Shown here in pieces: positions 1 through 5,529 of a stretch of DNA of 5,529 bases. The stretch comes from Armatimonadota bacterium. GTDB taxonomy: Bacteria > Armatimonadota > UBA5829. The stretch is taken from assembly GCA_023398345.1 (NCBI GenBank), contig JAEWSK010000004.1, positions 1-5,529 of the forward strand, read 5' to 3'. Each line of letters opens with the position of its first letter. Within the stretch, counting starts at the first letter, position 1. The notes under the pieces were generated by a model. That model saw nothing but the letters and a program-made list of their open reading frames with translations. It did not search any database and had not been told where the DNA came from. The translations under genes and the position numbers were made by a program.

Positions 1-772
1 CAGCAACGTAAGGCGAAATGGCCGCGTCGAGCTGAAACTCGCCGTCGATATATAAATCCGGGCGCTTGTCTTGCGCAATTTTGACTGCGTTTGCGACTTT
101 GTCCACCATTTCGTGCTTTGAACTGCCTAATGTAGAAAATGAAAGCATGGCAACTCTTGGCGTGTCGGGCAAAATACTCTTTGCCTTGTCGGCGGCAAGT
201 ATTGCGATCTCGGCCAACTCTTCCGTGGTCGGGTTCGGCAGTATTGTTCCGTCCGCGGCGCAGTATACGAGATTGTCTCCAAGCGGAGTGTGCTCAAACG
301 CCATTACGCCGAGCGCCGTCATCTTGTTCACGCCGGGCTGCATGCCCAGTATCTTGATGGATGGCCTGGCCAAATCTGCAGTCGAGTAGTAGACACCCGA
401 GCAAATGCCGTTCACCAACCCATGCTTATGAAGCATGCACGCAAAGTAGACCGGCTCGCGCAATATTTGCTCGATCTGGTCTGAACTCAAATTCTCTTTT
501 GCTCTCAGTCGACCGTATTCTTCACAGTAGCTCGAAAAATCCGCAAACTCATCGGGGTCTATGATTTCCATGCCGGAAATATCAAAACCATGCTTGTCTG
601 CAAGCGCCTGATGCGCCGACTTTGAACCCGTCAAAACTACGGTCAGCCAACCGGCCTTATGTACACGGCACGCAGCCTCCAACACACGCTCATCGAACTG
701 AGCATCGGGGACAGCTACGCGGCCTTTCACACTTTTGGCCTTTTCTATAAGAAAATCTATGTAAGGATGCAT
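1..772 (-). CDS. pta: Phosphate acetyltransferase (partial, N-terminal 257 residues)
   Basis: Phosphate acetyl/butaryltransferase family, cytoplasmic. The enzyme interconverts acetyl-CoA and acetyl phosphate, which acetate kinase can use to make ATP. The reading frame is open from the ATG at 772 to the left edge. It begins MHPYIDFLIEKAK and carries family-typical blocks: VAVPDAQFDERVLEAA near the N-terminus, GVYYSTADLARPSIKILG in the middle, and PRVAMLSFST, SSKHEMVDKVANA and RPDLYIDGEFQLDAAI near the cut. About 70-80 C-terminal residues, including the Ser-Arg active-site segment, lie outside the window, so catalytic integrity cannot be judged. The start at 772 is preferred because family members begin about here and a weak GGAAAAAGG lies just upstream. 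The frame is also open back to an ATG at 850, but that extension is encoded by an inverted repeat and has no ribosome binding site. A phosphate butyryltransferase is less likely. Confidence 0.9.
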   Translation of the reverse strand, partial: MHPYIDFLIEKAKSVKGRVAVPDAQFDERVLEAACRVHKAGWLTVVLTGSKSAHQALADKHGFDISGMEIIDPDEFADFSSYCEEYGRLRAKENLSSDQIEQILREPVYFACMLHKHGLVNGICSGVYYSTADLARPSIKILGMQPGVNKMTALGVMAFEHTPLGDNLVYCAADGTILPNPTTEELAEIAILAADKAKSILPDTPRVAMLSFSTLGSSKHEMVDKVANAVKIAQDKRPDLYIDGEFQLDAAISPYVA

Positions 773-786
773 ATACCTTTTTCCGC

Positions 787-802
787 GCCTCAAAAGGGAG
801 GC
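787..802 (-). other. Alternative short hairpin overlapping the terminator-like stem
   Basis: On the minus strand GCCTC (802-798) can pair with GAGGC (791-787) around a 6-nt loop, with a possible CGC/GCG extension across a 3-nt bulge. It uses bases of the 3' arm of the larger stem, so the two structures are mutually exclusive. This geometry would allow terminator/antiterminator switching, but could also be accidental. Confidence 0.3.
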
Positions 803-840
803 TTCGCGTTTTTGGCACAGGGCACTGCGCGAAGTCTCCC
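792..840 (-). terminator. Terminator-like inverted repeat between the DRE-TIM gene and pta
   Basis: Read on the minus strand, GGGAGACTTCGCG (840-828) pairs with CGCGAAGCCTCCC (808-796). This makes 13 positions with one A-C mismatch, a 19-nt loop, and TTTT immediately after (795-792). It starts 16 nt beyond the TAA of the upstream gene, as an intrinsic terminator would. The T-run is short, and the pta ATG is only 20 nt further on. It may therefore be a leaky terminator, an attenuator, or simply a dispersed palindromic repeat. On the plus strand no T-run follows, so a plus-strand role is unlikely. Confidence 0.5.
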
Positions 841-856
841 TCACAGGCATTGAGTC

Positions 857-2182
857 TTATTTTTTGCTTTTTGCTTCTAGCCAGGCTTTGCCCGCGCGGG
901 CGACCTGCTGGTCAATGAGCGGGTTGCCGCGCTTCGGCGTTGCTTTAGGCTCGCCGATCACTTCGTTGACTATCGCAACGAACTCTTCCTCGCTCAAATA
1001 GTCCTTCTTCACAAATGCAAGATCCTTGACCTTGCCGAGGATCTCCAGCACCTGATCTTCGTTGGCATCTTCGAGTCGGCCGATTCTCTCCAGCCACAGG
1101 TTGATCGAATAGGTTCCACTCTTCTTGCCTACGACAAAGTCAATCGGCTTCTGGCCGACAAGGGCCGGATTGAATGTGTAGAGGATCTCCAAATCGTCGG
1201 CCTTTGCAGCGTTGGTCGCAAACATCAGACCAATGCCGGACTCCACTTCAAATACGCGGCTGCCCAAGATCGGTCTGTTCACTGGGATAGCATGGTCATT
1301 TGCGATACTGCAGACATACTTCGCTGTCTCAAGCATGTGCTCAGTATTGAGGCCGAGATCGACTCCATACATACACAACAACGACATAACTACGTCTTCG
1401 ATTGGCGTGTTTCCAGCGCCCTCACCGATTCCGGCGACGGTCACATGGGCAACGTCAGCACCTGCCGCAAGAGCAGCAAGCGTATTTGCCACACCAAGGC
1501 CAAAGTGCATATGGCAGTGAGCTTCGACCGGCTTGTTGAAGCGAGCCTTGAGCTTTTTGATAGCAGCGGCATACGCCTCTGGAATGCAGCAGCCGAACGT
1601 GTCTGCAACGACCAGTGAGTCCATATGGCCCTTGGTAGAAACTTCTTCGAGCATGTCGCAGAGTTCTTCGGAGTCCGAACGGGTTCCGTCAATAGTGAAG
1701 AACGCGGAATACATGCCTAATTCCTTCGCTGCGGCAGTGGCATCTATTGCAGCCTTCTTTGCCCAGTCGAAGCTCTTGCCATAGGCCTTCTCCACGAATT
1801 CCTTGTTGGCGGCAATTTCCATAACGATGCCGTCACAGCCTGCTTTGGCAGCCTGCACGACATCGTCGACGATACAACGTGTGAACGCGAAAACTTTCGG
1901 GCCAAGGTTCAAGTCCTTAATAGCCTTGACTGCATACTCGTCTTCCTTGGAAACAGCAGGCATACCAGCTTCGATGCGATGAACGCCTAACTTGGCAAGC
2001 TTTTTCGCGATCTCGATCTTGTCTTTGGCGGTGAAGACCACGCCGGTCTCCTGCTCACCATCTCGCAGAGATACATCATGAATCTGGATGTTCTTTGCGA
2101 AATTGAAGTTCTTGGTGATTTCCGGATCGAAATCCCAAGGACTTACGCGCCACATTGAAGTTCTATGCGGTCCTTCAGTCAT
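857..2182 (-). CDS. DRE-TIM metallolyase, alpha-isopropylmalate/homocitrate synthase-like
   Basis: 441 residues. The HMGL-like TIM barrel spans about residues 30-290. Members condense (or in lyases cleave) acyl-CoA and a 2-oxo acid using a divalent metal. Seen here: HDVSLRDGEQ at 35-44, with R40 and the metal-ligand D41; the HxH metal pair at H222/H224; and GIGEGAGNTP at 251-260, matching the family's GxGERAGN signature except for Arg to Gly. The second signature reads HCHMHFGLG where HxH[DN]DxG is usual, so two conserved positions differ. An unusual 30-residue N-terminal segment precedes the barrel and contains WRVSPWDFDPE. The 150-residue tail is too short for a full LeuA leucine-binding regulatory domain plus linker, so classical leucine feedback is unlikely. 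The ATG lies 1 nt after the preceding stop, with GGGAG about 10 nt upstream inside the previous gene, indicating translational coupling. The exact reaction (isopropylmalate, homocitrate, citramalate, Re-citrate synthase, or a lyase) cannot be assigned. Confidence 0.85.
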   Translation of the reverse strand: MTEGPHRTSMWRVSPWDFDPEITKNFNFAKNIQIHDVSLRDGEQETGVVFTAKDKIEIAKKLAKLGVHRIEAGMPAVSKEDEYAVKAIKDLNLGPKVFAFTRCIVDDVVQAAKAGCDGIVMEIAANKEFVEKAYGKSFDWAKKAAIDATAAAKELGMYSAFFTIDGTRSDSEELCDMLEEVSTKGHMDSLVVADTFGCCIPEAYAAAIKKLKARFNKPVEAHCHMHFGLGVANTLAALAAGADVAHVTVAGIGEGAGNTPIEDVVMSLLCMYGVDLGLNTEHMLETAKYVCSIANDHAIPVNRPILGSRVFEVESGIGLMFATNAAKADDLEILYTFNPALVGQKPIDFVVGKKSGTYSINLWLERIGRLEDANEDQVLEILGKVKDLAFVKKDYLSEEEFVAIVNEVIGEPKATPKRGNPLIDQQVARAGKAWLEAKSKK

Positions 2183-2183
2183 T

Positions 2184-3098
2184 TTAGTTTATCTCCCTTT
2201 TAGAATCTCTGTTAGCCAAATCTTGCAAATGGGCCGTCACAGTCATCAACGGCTGAAGCATAAATGGCTTTTTGAGTTTACGACAGACTTTTTTCGTCAA
2301 TGCAATCAGATCATGCGTATCTTTGGACATCTCCAATACGCAATTCTCGATCCGATCAATCTCCTCATTGCATGTACTCAGAAAACGCCCTACGTCGTCA
2401 CCTTCGATAACATCGAAGTGACCCGTAAGTATCTTTTTTACCGGCATTTGCATCACGTCGGATAATGTCTTGCGATATGCCGCTACGTCCTCATACTGAG
2501 CAAGGGTTCCAAACGGGCCATCGCCCGGCAAGCTGTCTCCAGTAAATAGCGTACCAGACGCCTCATCGTATATGCCAATACAACCGGGCGTATGGCCCGG
2601 CATTGGAATCACTTTTAAAACAACGCCCCGGCCCATGTCGAAGCTCTCTGAGCCGGTCATTTTTATATCGACCCCTATTTCAGGGCCGAGCCACTTGTGC
2701 ACCCCTCTTACATCCGCAGGGCCGGGAACGAACTCCGGAAATCTTCTCAGAAACCGGCGGTCGTTTTCGGCATGCGAAGATACCATATCTGCATCGGCAA
2801 AATGCACCGCAATTGGACATTCAGTCGATTCGCGAATCATCGCCGCGCTGCCGATATGATCCCAATGGCCGTGCGTGTGAATCACAGCGCCCACACGGGG
2901 TGAACCGAGCGCGCTCAGACAATCTAAAATAGCGCGCCCGGTCGTAGACAGCCCGGTATCAATTACGGCGGCGTTTTCACCAACTATAATATATGTCCGC
3001 ACGAACACATGGCCGAATGCCGACTCGATCCGATATATGTTATCAGCAAGCTGATTTATAACGGGATGATCCGATCTCCCTTTTCCAACGGATGCCAA
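2184..3098 (-). CDS. Metallo-beta-lactamase-fold hydrolase with probable winged-helix C-terminus
   Basis: 304 residues, cytoplasmic, no signal peptide. The MBL fold covers about residues 15-235. The full dinuclear metal site is visible: THGHWDH at 75-81 (H76, H78, D80, H81), H169 in PGHTPG, D188 in TGDSL and H227 in TGH. These residues fit the glyoxalase II / thioesterase / lactonase side of the superfamily rather than a secreted beta-lactamase. Residues from about 250 onward look helical and end TVTAHLQDLANRDSK, resembling the winged-helix tail of LACTB2-type MBL proteins. The start is TTG at 3098. An in-frame TGA lies two codons upstream, and AGGTGA (3107-3102) is a well-placed Shine-Dalgarno sequence. 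The next in-frame starts would remove the first beta strand. The gene begins 7 nt after the dehydrogenase stop and ends 1 nt before the DRE-TIM start. Its substrate is unknown; a thioester or lactone made by its operon neighbours is a reasonable guess. Confidence 0.88.
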   Translation of the reverse strand: MASVGKGRSDHPVINQLADNIYRIESAFGHVFVRTYIIVGENAAVIDTGLSTTGRAILDCLSALGSPRVGAVIHTHGHWDHIGSAAMIRESTECPIAVHFADADMVSSHAENDRRFLRRFPEFVPGPADVRGVHKWLGPEIGVDIKMTGSESFDMGRGVVLKVIPMPGHTPGCIGIYDEASGTLFTGDSLPGDGPFGTLAQYEDVAAYRKTLSDVMQMPVKKILTGHFDVIEGDDVGRFLSTCNEEIDRIENCVLEMSKDTHDLIALTKKVCRKLKKPFMLQPLMTVTAHLQDLANRDSKREIN

Positions 3099-3105
3099 AA
3101 CTCAC

Positions 3106-4062
3106 CTATACAAGCGCAGCCCTTGGGCGCTTACCCGACACGAACTCAAGAGCCGACGTCGCCGCATTGATCTGAAGAGTGTCTACCGCCTTCTCCGATA
3201 CGGACGCGGCATGGCTCGTCAAAATAACGTTGTCGAAGCTGCGCAGAGGACTGTCGGCAGGCAACGGCTCATCTTCAAACACATCCAAACCGGCGCCGAC
3301 CAGCTTGCCGGACTTTAGAGCCTCTATCATCGCCTTTTCGTCAACAACCGGCCCTCGCGAAGTGTTTACGAGTATCGATCCGTCTTTCATCTTTGCCAGC
3401 GCTTCGGCATTGATCAAGTGCGTGGTCTGCGGTGTCAATGGACAGTGCAGCGACACTACGTCGGACTCTTTAAGCAGCGTATCCATGTCCACTTTCTTTA
3501 CGCCGAGTTCGGCAAAGACTTCGTCCGAAACCCACGGGTCAAATGCGACAACAGAAAAATTGAAAGCTTGTGCTTTCTTTGCCACCAGCCGTGCGATTTG
3601 TCCAAAACTCACTAGACCAATCGTCATATCTGAAAATGCAGGTATCGGCCTGAACGGGTTGATGCCCCAGCCGCCCTTCATAATCTGATTGTGATCGTGA
3701 ATGATCCTGCGGCCGATGTTCAAGACAAACGACATTGCATGATCAGATACCTCATGGAGGCAGAAATCCGGCACGTTGGCCGCGGTAACGCCTAAATCCT
3801 TGGCTGCGTCGAGGTCAAAATTGTTGACTCCAACGCCGTATCGCACGATGCACTTTACTCTCGGCAGGGCTTCCAACACTTTGCGAGTGATGGGCGCCCA
3901 CTGCACCAACAGCACATCCGCCTCGCCGCAAGTCCTGATGACATCGTCCTCAGTCTTGCAGATCGGCTGTATCTCTATAAGTTTGTGTCCTGCTTCCTCA
4001 ATGATCGACCTCTGAAGATCAGTCGAAGGGAAACTGTGATCGGAAATAACAACGTTGCTCAG
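3106..4062 (-). CDS. NAD-dependent D-2-hydroxyacid dehydrogenase (phosphoglycerate dehydrogenase-like), CTG start
   Basis: 318 residues with the start proposed here. The family interconverts D-2-hydroxy acids and 2-oxo acids with NAD(H); SerA-type members act on 3-phosphoglycerate. The N-terminal substrate domain begins SNVVISDHSFPSTDLQR. The Rossmann domain covers about residues 145-265, with the nucleotide loop SFGQIA (152-157) and D175 after the second strand, favouring NAD over NADP. The catalytic triad is complete: R236 in VNTSRGPVVDE, E265 in EDEP and H284 in TSHAA. There is no C-terminal ACT domain. The first standard start in frame is GTG at 3915, which would delete about 49 conserved residues. 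Instead, CTG at 4062 sits 7 nt after GGAGG (4074-4070) and gives the family's normal N-terminus and length. No ATG, GTG or TTG lies between CTG and the upstream in-frame TGA. Substrate assignment is open: with these neighbours, a sugar-derived hydroxyacid is as plausible as 3-phosphoglycerate. Confidence 0.87.
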   Translation of the reverse strand: MSNVVISDHSFPSTDLQRSIIEEAGHKLIEIQPICKTEDDVIRTCGEADVLLVQWAPITRKVLEALPRVKCIVRYGVGVNNFDLDAAKDLGVTAANVPDFCLHEVSDHAMSFVLNIGRRIIHDHNQIMKGGWGINPFRPIPAFSDMTIGLVSFGQIARLVAKKAQAFNFSVVAFDPWVSDEVFAELGVKKVDMDTLLKESDVVSLHCPLTPQTTHLINAEALAKMKDGSILVNTSRGPVVDEKAMIEALKSGKLVGAGLDVFEDEPLPADSPLRSFDNVILTSHAASVSEKAVDTLQINAATSALEFVSGKRPRAALV

Positions 4063-4074
4063 ATCTCTACCTCC
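4060..4074 (-). promoter_or_regulatory. Shine-Dalgarno sequence deciding a CTG start
   Basis: Minus-strand GGAGG at 4074-4070 is separated by 7 nt from CTG at 4062-4060. This is optimal spacing for that start and for no other codon in the dehydrogenase frame. It supports CTG initiation, unless the base at 4062 is an assembly or sequencing error for ATG, GTG or TTG. Confidence 0.7.
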
Positions 4075-4084
4075 CGGATTACAA

Positions 4085-4102
4085 CTGCCTTTGCGTTGGC
4101 AG
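4085..4102 (-). other. Weak hairpin in the DUF6786-dehydrogenase gap
   Basis: CTGCC and GGCAG arms (5 bp, 8-nt loop) lie between the TAA of the DUF6786 gene and the dehydrogenase ribosome binding site. No T-run follows, so it is not a terminator. The stem is short enough to occur by chance. Confidence 0.2.
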
Positions 4103-4106
4103 GAAA

Positions 4107-5171
4107 TTACACCTCAGAGCCCAGCAGTATGCGCGCTACGGCCAAAATCTTTGCTTTTGGCCCGCGGAATGCCCAAACCTGAGCCTCATCGTCGCATCTC
4201 GAAGCGCCGGTTCCGCGGCCTATCGCTGGAACGTGATATTCTAATTCGTTAAACTTGCCCAAGCCACTGTTGACGTTACATGCTTGGATCGCATATCCAA
4301 AGTCCTCGGGATCCTCCCACGGCACGTCAATATAATTGCCTGAAGGATTCACGCGGAAGCAGCGAATAATCAGCGCTGCGTCGTCACCGGAGTCATATAT
4401 ATATCCGACTCTGCCGGTGCTTATAGGCGCACGCACGGCCAATTTGTGTTCGCCCTGCTGGCACATTCGATAACGGAACAGATGGTCAGTTGCGATCATC
4501 TCATCGTCTTCAATCTTACCTACAGTGCCGAAGTATATCTTTGGTTCAGCCTTGCTGTATGTTGCAACAAGCAAGTCGCCAGGCTGGGGCATTTGAACAA
4601 GATTCCACAACCCCACGCTCACTTCATCGGCAACAGTTGGATCGGATATTTCAAGGCTGGTGAACTGGCTGTAGCCTGCGTACTCGATGCCGGACATGTC
4701 AAACTTCTTTTCAAAGCGCAGTGGGTTTGCAGCCGGCCCGAACCACTTTGAAATTTTCAAGTCGATGTCGCGCTTCTGCCTGGATATGTTTACCTTAAGG
4801 TTATTTACAAGCTTAAAATCGTCGCCGGAGCGCTCGACCTGATAATTGCCCGGGTCGAGAGTGCGCTGCTGATAATAAACGTCGCGATTAGGAAAATTCG
4901 GGAAAAACAAATCGATTTCGGGAGACAGCCATGTGCGATCTCCACCGGAATTCTGCCACTGATCGCCCGCATAGAACTCGCGCGCAGAGTCGGCCGAGGC
5001 CAGCGCATCGTTAGTCCAATAGAAATTCTCTTCACTGCTCGGCGAAAAAAGTCCCAGCACGCGCCCACCGTAGGGCAGCACCAGCACTTTTGTTCCATCG
5101 GCGCTCTTAAATAACTCGGTCGGTTTCCCGACCGCGCTCAAGGTATCAACAAGTTTCTTGAGTTCAGCCAT
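4107..5171 (-). CDS. DUF6786-like protein, predicted galactose-mutarotase-type beta-sandwich
   Basis: 354 residues, with no signal peptide or membrane segment, so probably cytoplasmic. The sequence is rich in short beta strands and aromatic residues. It shows blocks I associate with DUF6786: a VLPYGGRVLGLF strand-turn near residue 31, GGDRTWLSPEIDLFFPN at 76-92, TLDPGNYQV at 104-112, and a late ELEYHVPAIG at 309-318. The fold resembles aldose 1-epimerases (galactose mutarotases), whose ring-opening His/Glu residues come from comparable loops; H313 and E309/E311 are candidate residues here. Its likely role is binding or epimerising a sugar, or shaping a carbohydrate ligand, which suits the permease gene upstream. 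The start is ATG at 5171, with AGGAG 9 nt upstream. The family name is from memory of its motifs, and no activity is proven from sequence. Confidence 0.7.
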   Translation of the reverse strand: MAELKKLVDTLSAVGKPTELFKSADGTKVLVLPYGGRVLGLFSPSSEENFYWTNDALASADSAREFYAGDQWQNSGGDRTWLSPEIDLFFPNFPNRDVYYQQRTLDPGNYQVERSGDDFKLVNNLKVNISRQKRDIDLKISKWFGPAANPLRFEKKFDMSGIEYAGYSQFTSLEISDPTVADEVSVGLWNLVQMPQPGDLLVATYSKAEPKIYFGTVGKIEDDEMIATDHLFRYRMCQQGEHKLAVRAPISTGRVGYIYDSGDDAALIIRCFRVNPSGNYIDVPWEDPEDFGYAIQACNVNSGLGKFNELEYHVPAIGRGTGASRCDDEAQVWAFRGPKAKILAVARILLGSEV

Positions 5172-5181
5172 GCCGCTTTTC

Positions 5182-5186
5182 TCCTG
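5182..5186 (-). promoter_or_regulatory. Ribosome binding site of the DUF6786 gene, adjoining a palindrome
   Basis: Minus-strand CAGGAG ends about 9-10 nt before the ATG at 5171, a strong and normally spaced Shine-Dalgarno sequence. Only the A-rich TATAAAAA separates it from the 12-bp palindrome, so folding of that stem would leave the site exposed. Confidence 0.6.
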
Positions 5187-5194
5187 TTTTTATA

Positions 5195-5222
5195 GCAGGG
5201 CAGGCACGAATGCCTGCCCTGC
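5195..5222. repeat. Perfect 12-bp palindrome with a tetraloop
   Basis: GCAGGGCAGGCA (5195-5206) and TGCCTGCCCTGC (5211-5222) are exact inverted copies around CGAA. On the minus-strand transcript the loop is UUCG, an exceptionally stable tetraloop. No T-run follows on either strand (minus-strand continuation TATAAAAACAGGAG), so it is not a normal intrinsic terminator. It lies in the leader of the DUF6786 gene. The form is typical of dispersed REP-like palindromes; it could also stabilise the downstream mRNA end after processing. Confidence 0.8.
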
Positions 5223-5241
5223 GCTGAATTCATACACTTCC

Positions 5242-5261
5242 GGCGGACATAAAAACCCGCC
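5242..5261. repeat. Short GC-rich hairpin downstream of the permease gene
   Basis: GGCGG (5242-5246) pairs with CCGCC (5257-5261) around a 10-nt A/T-rich loop, 20 nt past the permease stop. Neither side ends in a T-run. On the minus strand it is preceded by AACGCGAAG, which also occurs in the inverted repeat before pta, so it may be part of a repeat family together with the adjacent perfect palindrome. Confidence 0.35.
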
Positions 5262-5280
5262 TTCGCGTTAAAAAACAAAA

Positions 5281-5529
5281 TCAGGTCTTGGCCAGAGTAT
5301 TTGCATAGGCCATTATGCCCGCCGCAATAAGCAGCAATGCTATAGAAGCATATATCTGAATGCGAGGCTTGCCATGCACGCCCTTCCATTCGCCGCTTAT
5401 AAAACCAACACCCTGATTACCGGTCATCTGCATAGCCTGCTGAATGCCGAAGCCGACAGATGCACCCAGTCTTCCCAACGCGATCATTCCCCAGCCCATC
5501 GCTGCAGTTCCAACTGAACTATTTAATGC
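5281..5529 (-). CDS. RhaT-like sugar:proton symporter (partial, C-terminal 82 residues)
   Basis: The frame is open from the right edge to TGA at 5283-5281; the N-terminal part lies outside. The fragment has two hydrophobic stretches: a Gly/Ala-rich one ending before TGNQGVGFISGEWKG, and IYASIALLLIAAGIMAYA near the end, a clear transmembrane helix. The GEWKG motif followed by a short polar loop and a last helix is what I recall for the C-terminus of L-rhamnose/proton symporters (RhaT family, inner membrane). An internal ATG at 5499 is not the start, because the helix-like sequence continues upstream of it without a stop. The sugar transported cannot be told from this part. Other multi-helix transporters remain possible. 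Confidence 0.65.
   Translation of the reverse strand, partial: ALNSSVGTAAMGWGMIALGRLGASVGFGIQQAMQMTGNQGVGFISGEWKGVHGKPRIQIYASIALLLIAAGIMAYANTLAKT

Noticed and set aside
848..850. ATG at 850 as the pta start
   Set aside because: There is no Shine-Dalgarno sequence, the added residues are encoded by an inverted repeat, and the family begins near the ATG at 772.
1441..1692. 83-codon minus-strand frame inside the DRE-TIM gene
   Set aside because: It is out of frame within a strongly conserved enzyme and has no features of its own.
66..4751. Plus-strand open frames of 60-169 codons, e.g. 3179-3688, 2088-2465, 1212-1618
   Set aside because: All lie opposite well-supported minus-strand genes, have no recognisable domains, and look like antisense shadows of the real coding frames.
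4805..5098. 97-codon minus-strand frame inside the DUF6786 gene
   Set aside because: It is an alternative frame of a gene with recognisable motifs and has no independent support.
5187..5194. TATAAAAA as a -10 promoter element for the DUF6786 gene
   Set aside because: It lies immediately before the Shine-Dalgarno sequence, so transcription would begin at or beyond the ribosome binding site, and the palindrome occupies the place of a -35 box.
5242..5261. GGCGG/CCGCC hairpin as terminator of the permease gene
   Set aside because: The stem is 5 bp with a 10-nt loop and no T-run follows on the minus strand.
5138..5389. 83-codon minus-strand frame crossing the permease end and the palindrome
   Set aside because: It overlaps the RhaT-like and DUF6786 genes out of frame, and its middle is a translation of the hairpin repeats. 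It is better explained as repeat DNA than as a protein.

Overview
The window holds six genes, all on the minus strand, so they read from the right edge to the left. In transcription order they are: the C-terminus of a RhaT-type sugar permease (5529-5281, cut by the edge); a DUF6786-like, mutarotase-fold protein (5171-4107); an NAD-dependent D-2-hydroxyacid / phosphoglycerate dehydrogenase (4062-3106); a metallo-beta-lactamase-fold hydrolase with a probable winged-helix tail (3098-2184); an alpha-isopropylmalate / homocitrate synthase-like DRE-TIM enzyme (2182-857); and the first 257 residues of phosphate acetyltransferase (772-2, running off the left edge). Nothing on the plus strand looks like a gene, and I see no RNA genes, CRISPR array or insertion sequence.

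The dehydrogenase, hydrolase and DRE-TIM genes are packed 7 and 1 nt apart and look like one translationally coupled unit. The DUF6786 gene lies 44 nt upstream of them. Two short intergenic gaps (5172-5280 and 773-856) carry strong inverted repeats. One is a perfect 12-bp palindrome with a UUCG loop just before the DUF6786 ribosome binding site. The other is a 13-position stem followed by TTTT between the DRE-TIM gene and pta. They look like dispersed palindromic repeats, and the second could also act as a terminator or attenuator.

Start codons are unusual. The dehydrogenase has no ATG, GTG or TTG at the position its family requires, but has a CTG with an ideal Shine-Dalgarno sequence. The hydrolase starts with TTG.

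Functionally, a sugar permease, a mutarotase-like protein, a hydroxyacid dehydrogenase, an MBL hydrolase (possible lactonase or thioesterase), a Claisen-type synthase/lyase and Pta could together form a route from a sugar or sugar acid to acetyl-CoA and acetyl phosphate. That is inference from gene order; no substrate can be read from the sequence.

The source is a bacterium with roughly balanced GC content and leaderless cytoplasmic enzymes. The DUF6786 family and the palindromes recall little-cultivated phyla such as Armatimonadota or the Planctomycetota-Verrucomicrobiota group, but this placement is a weak guess.
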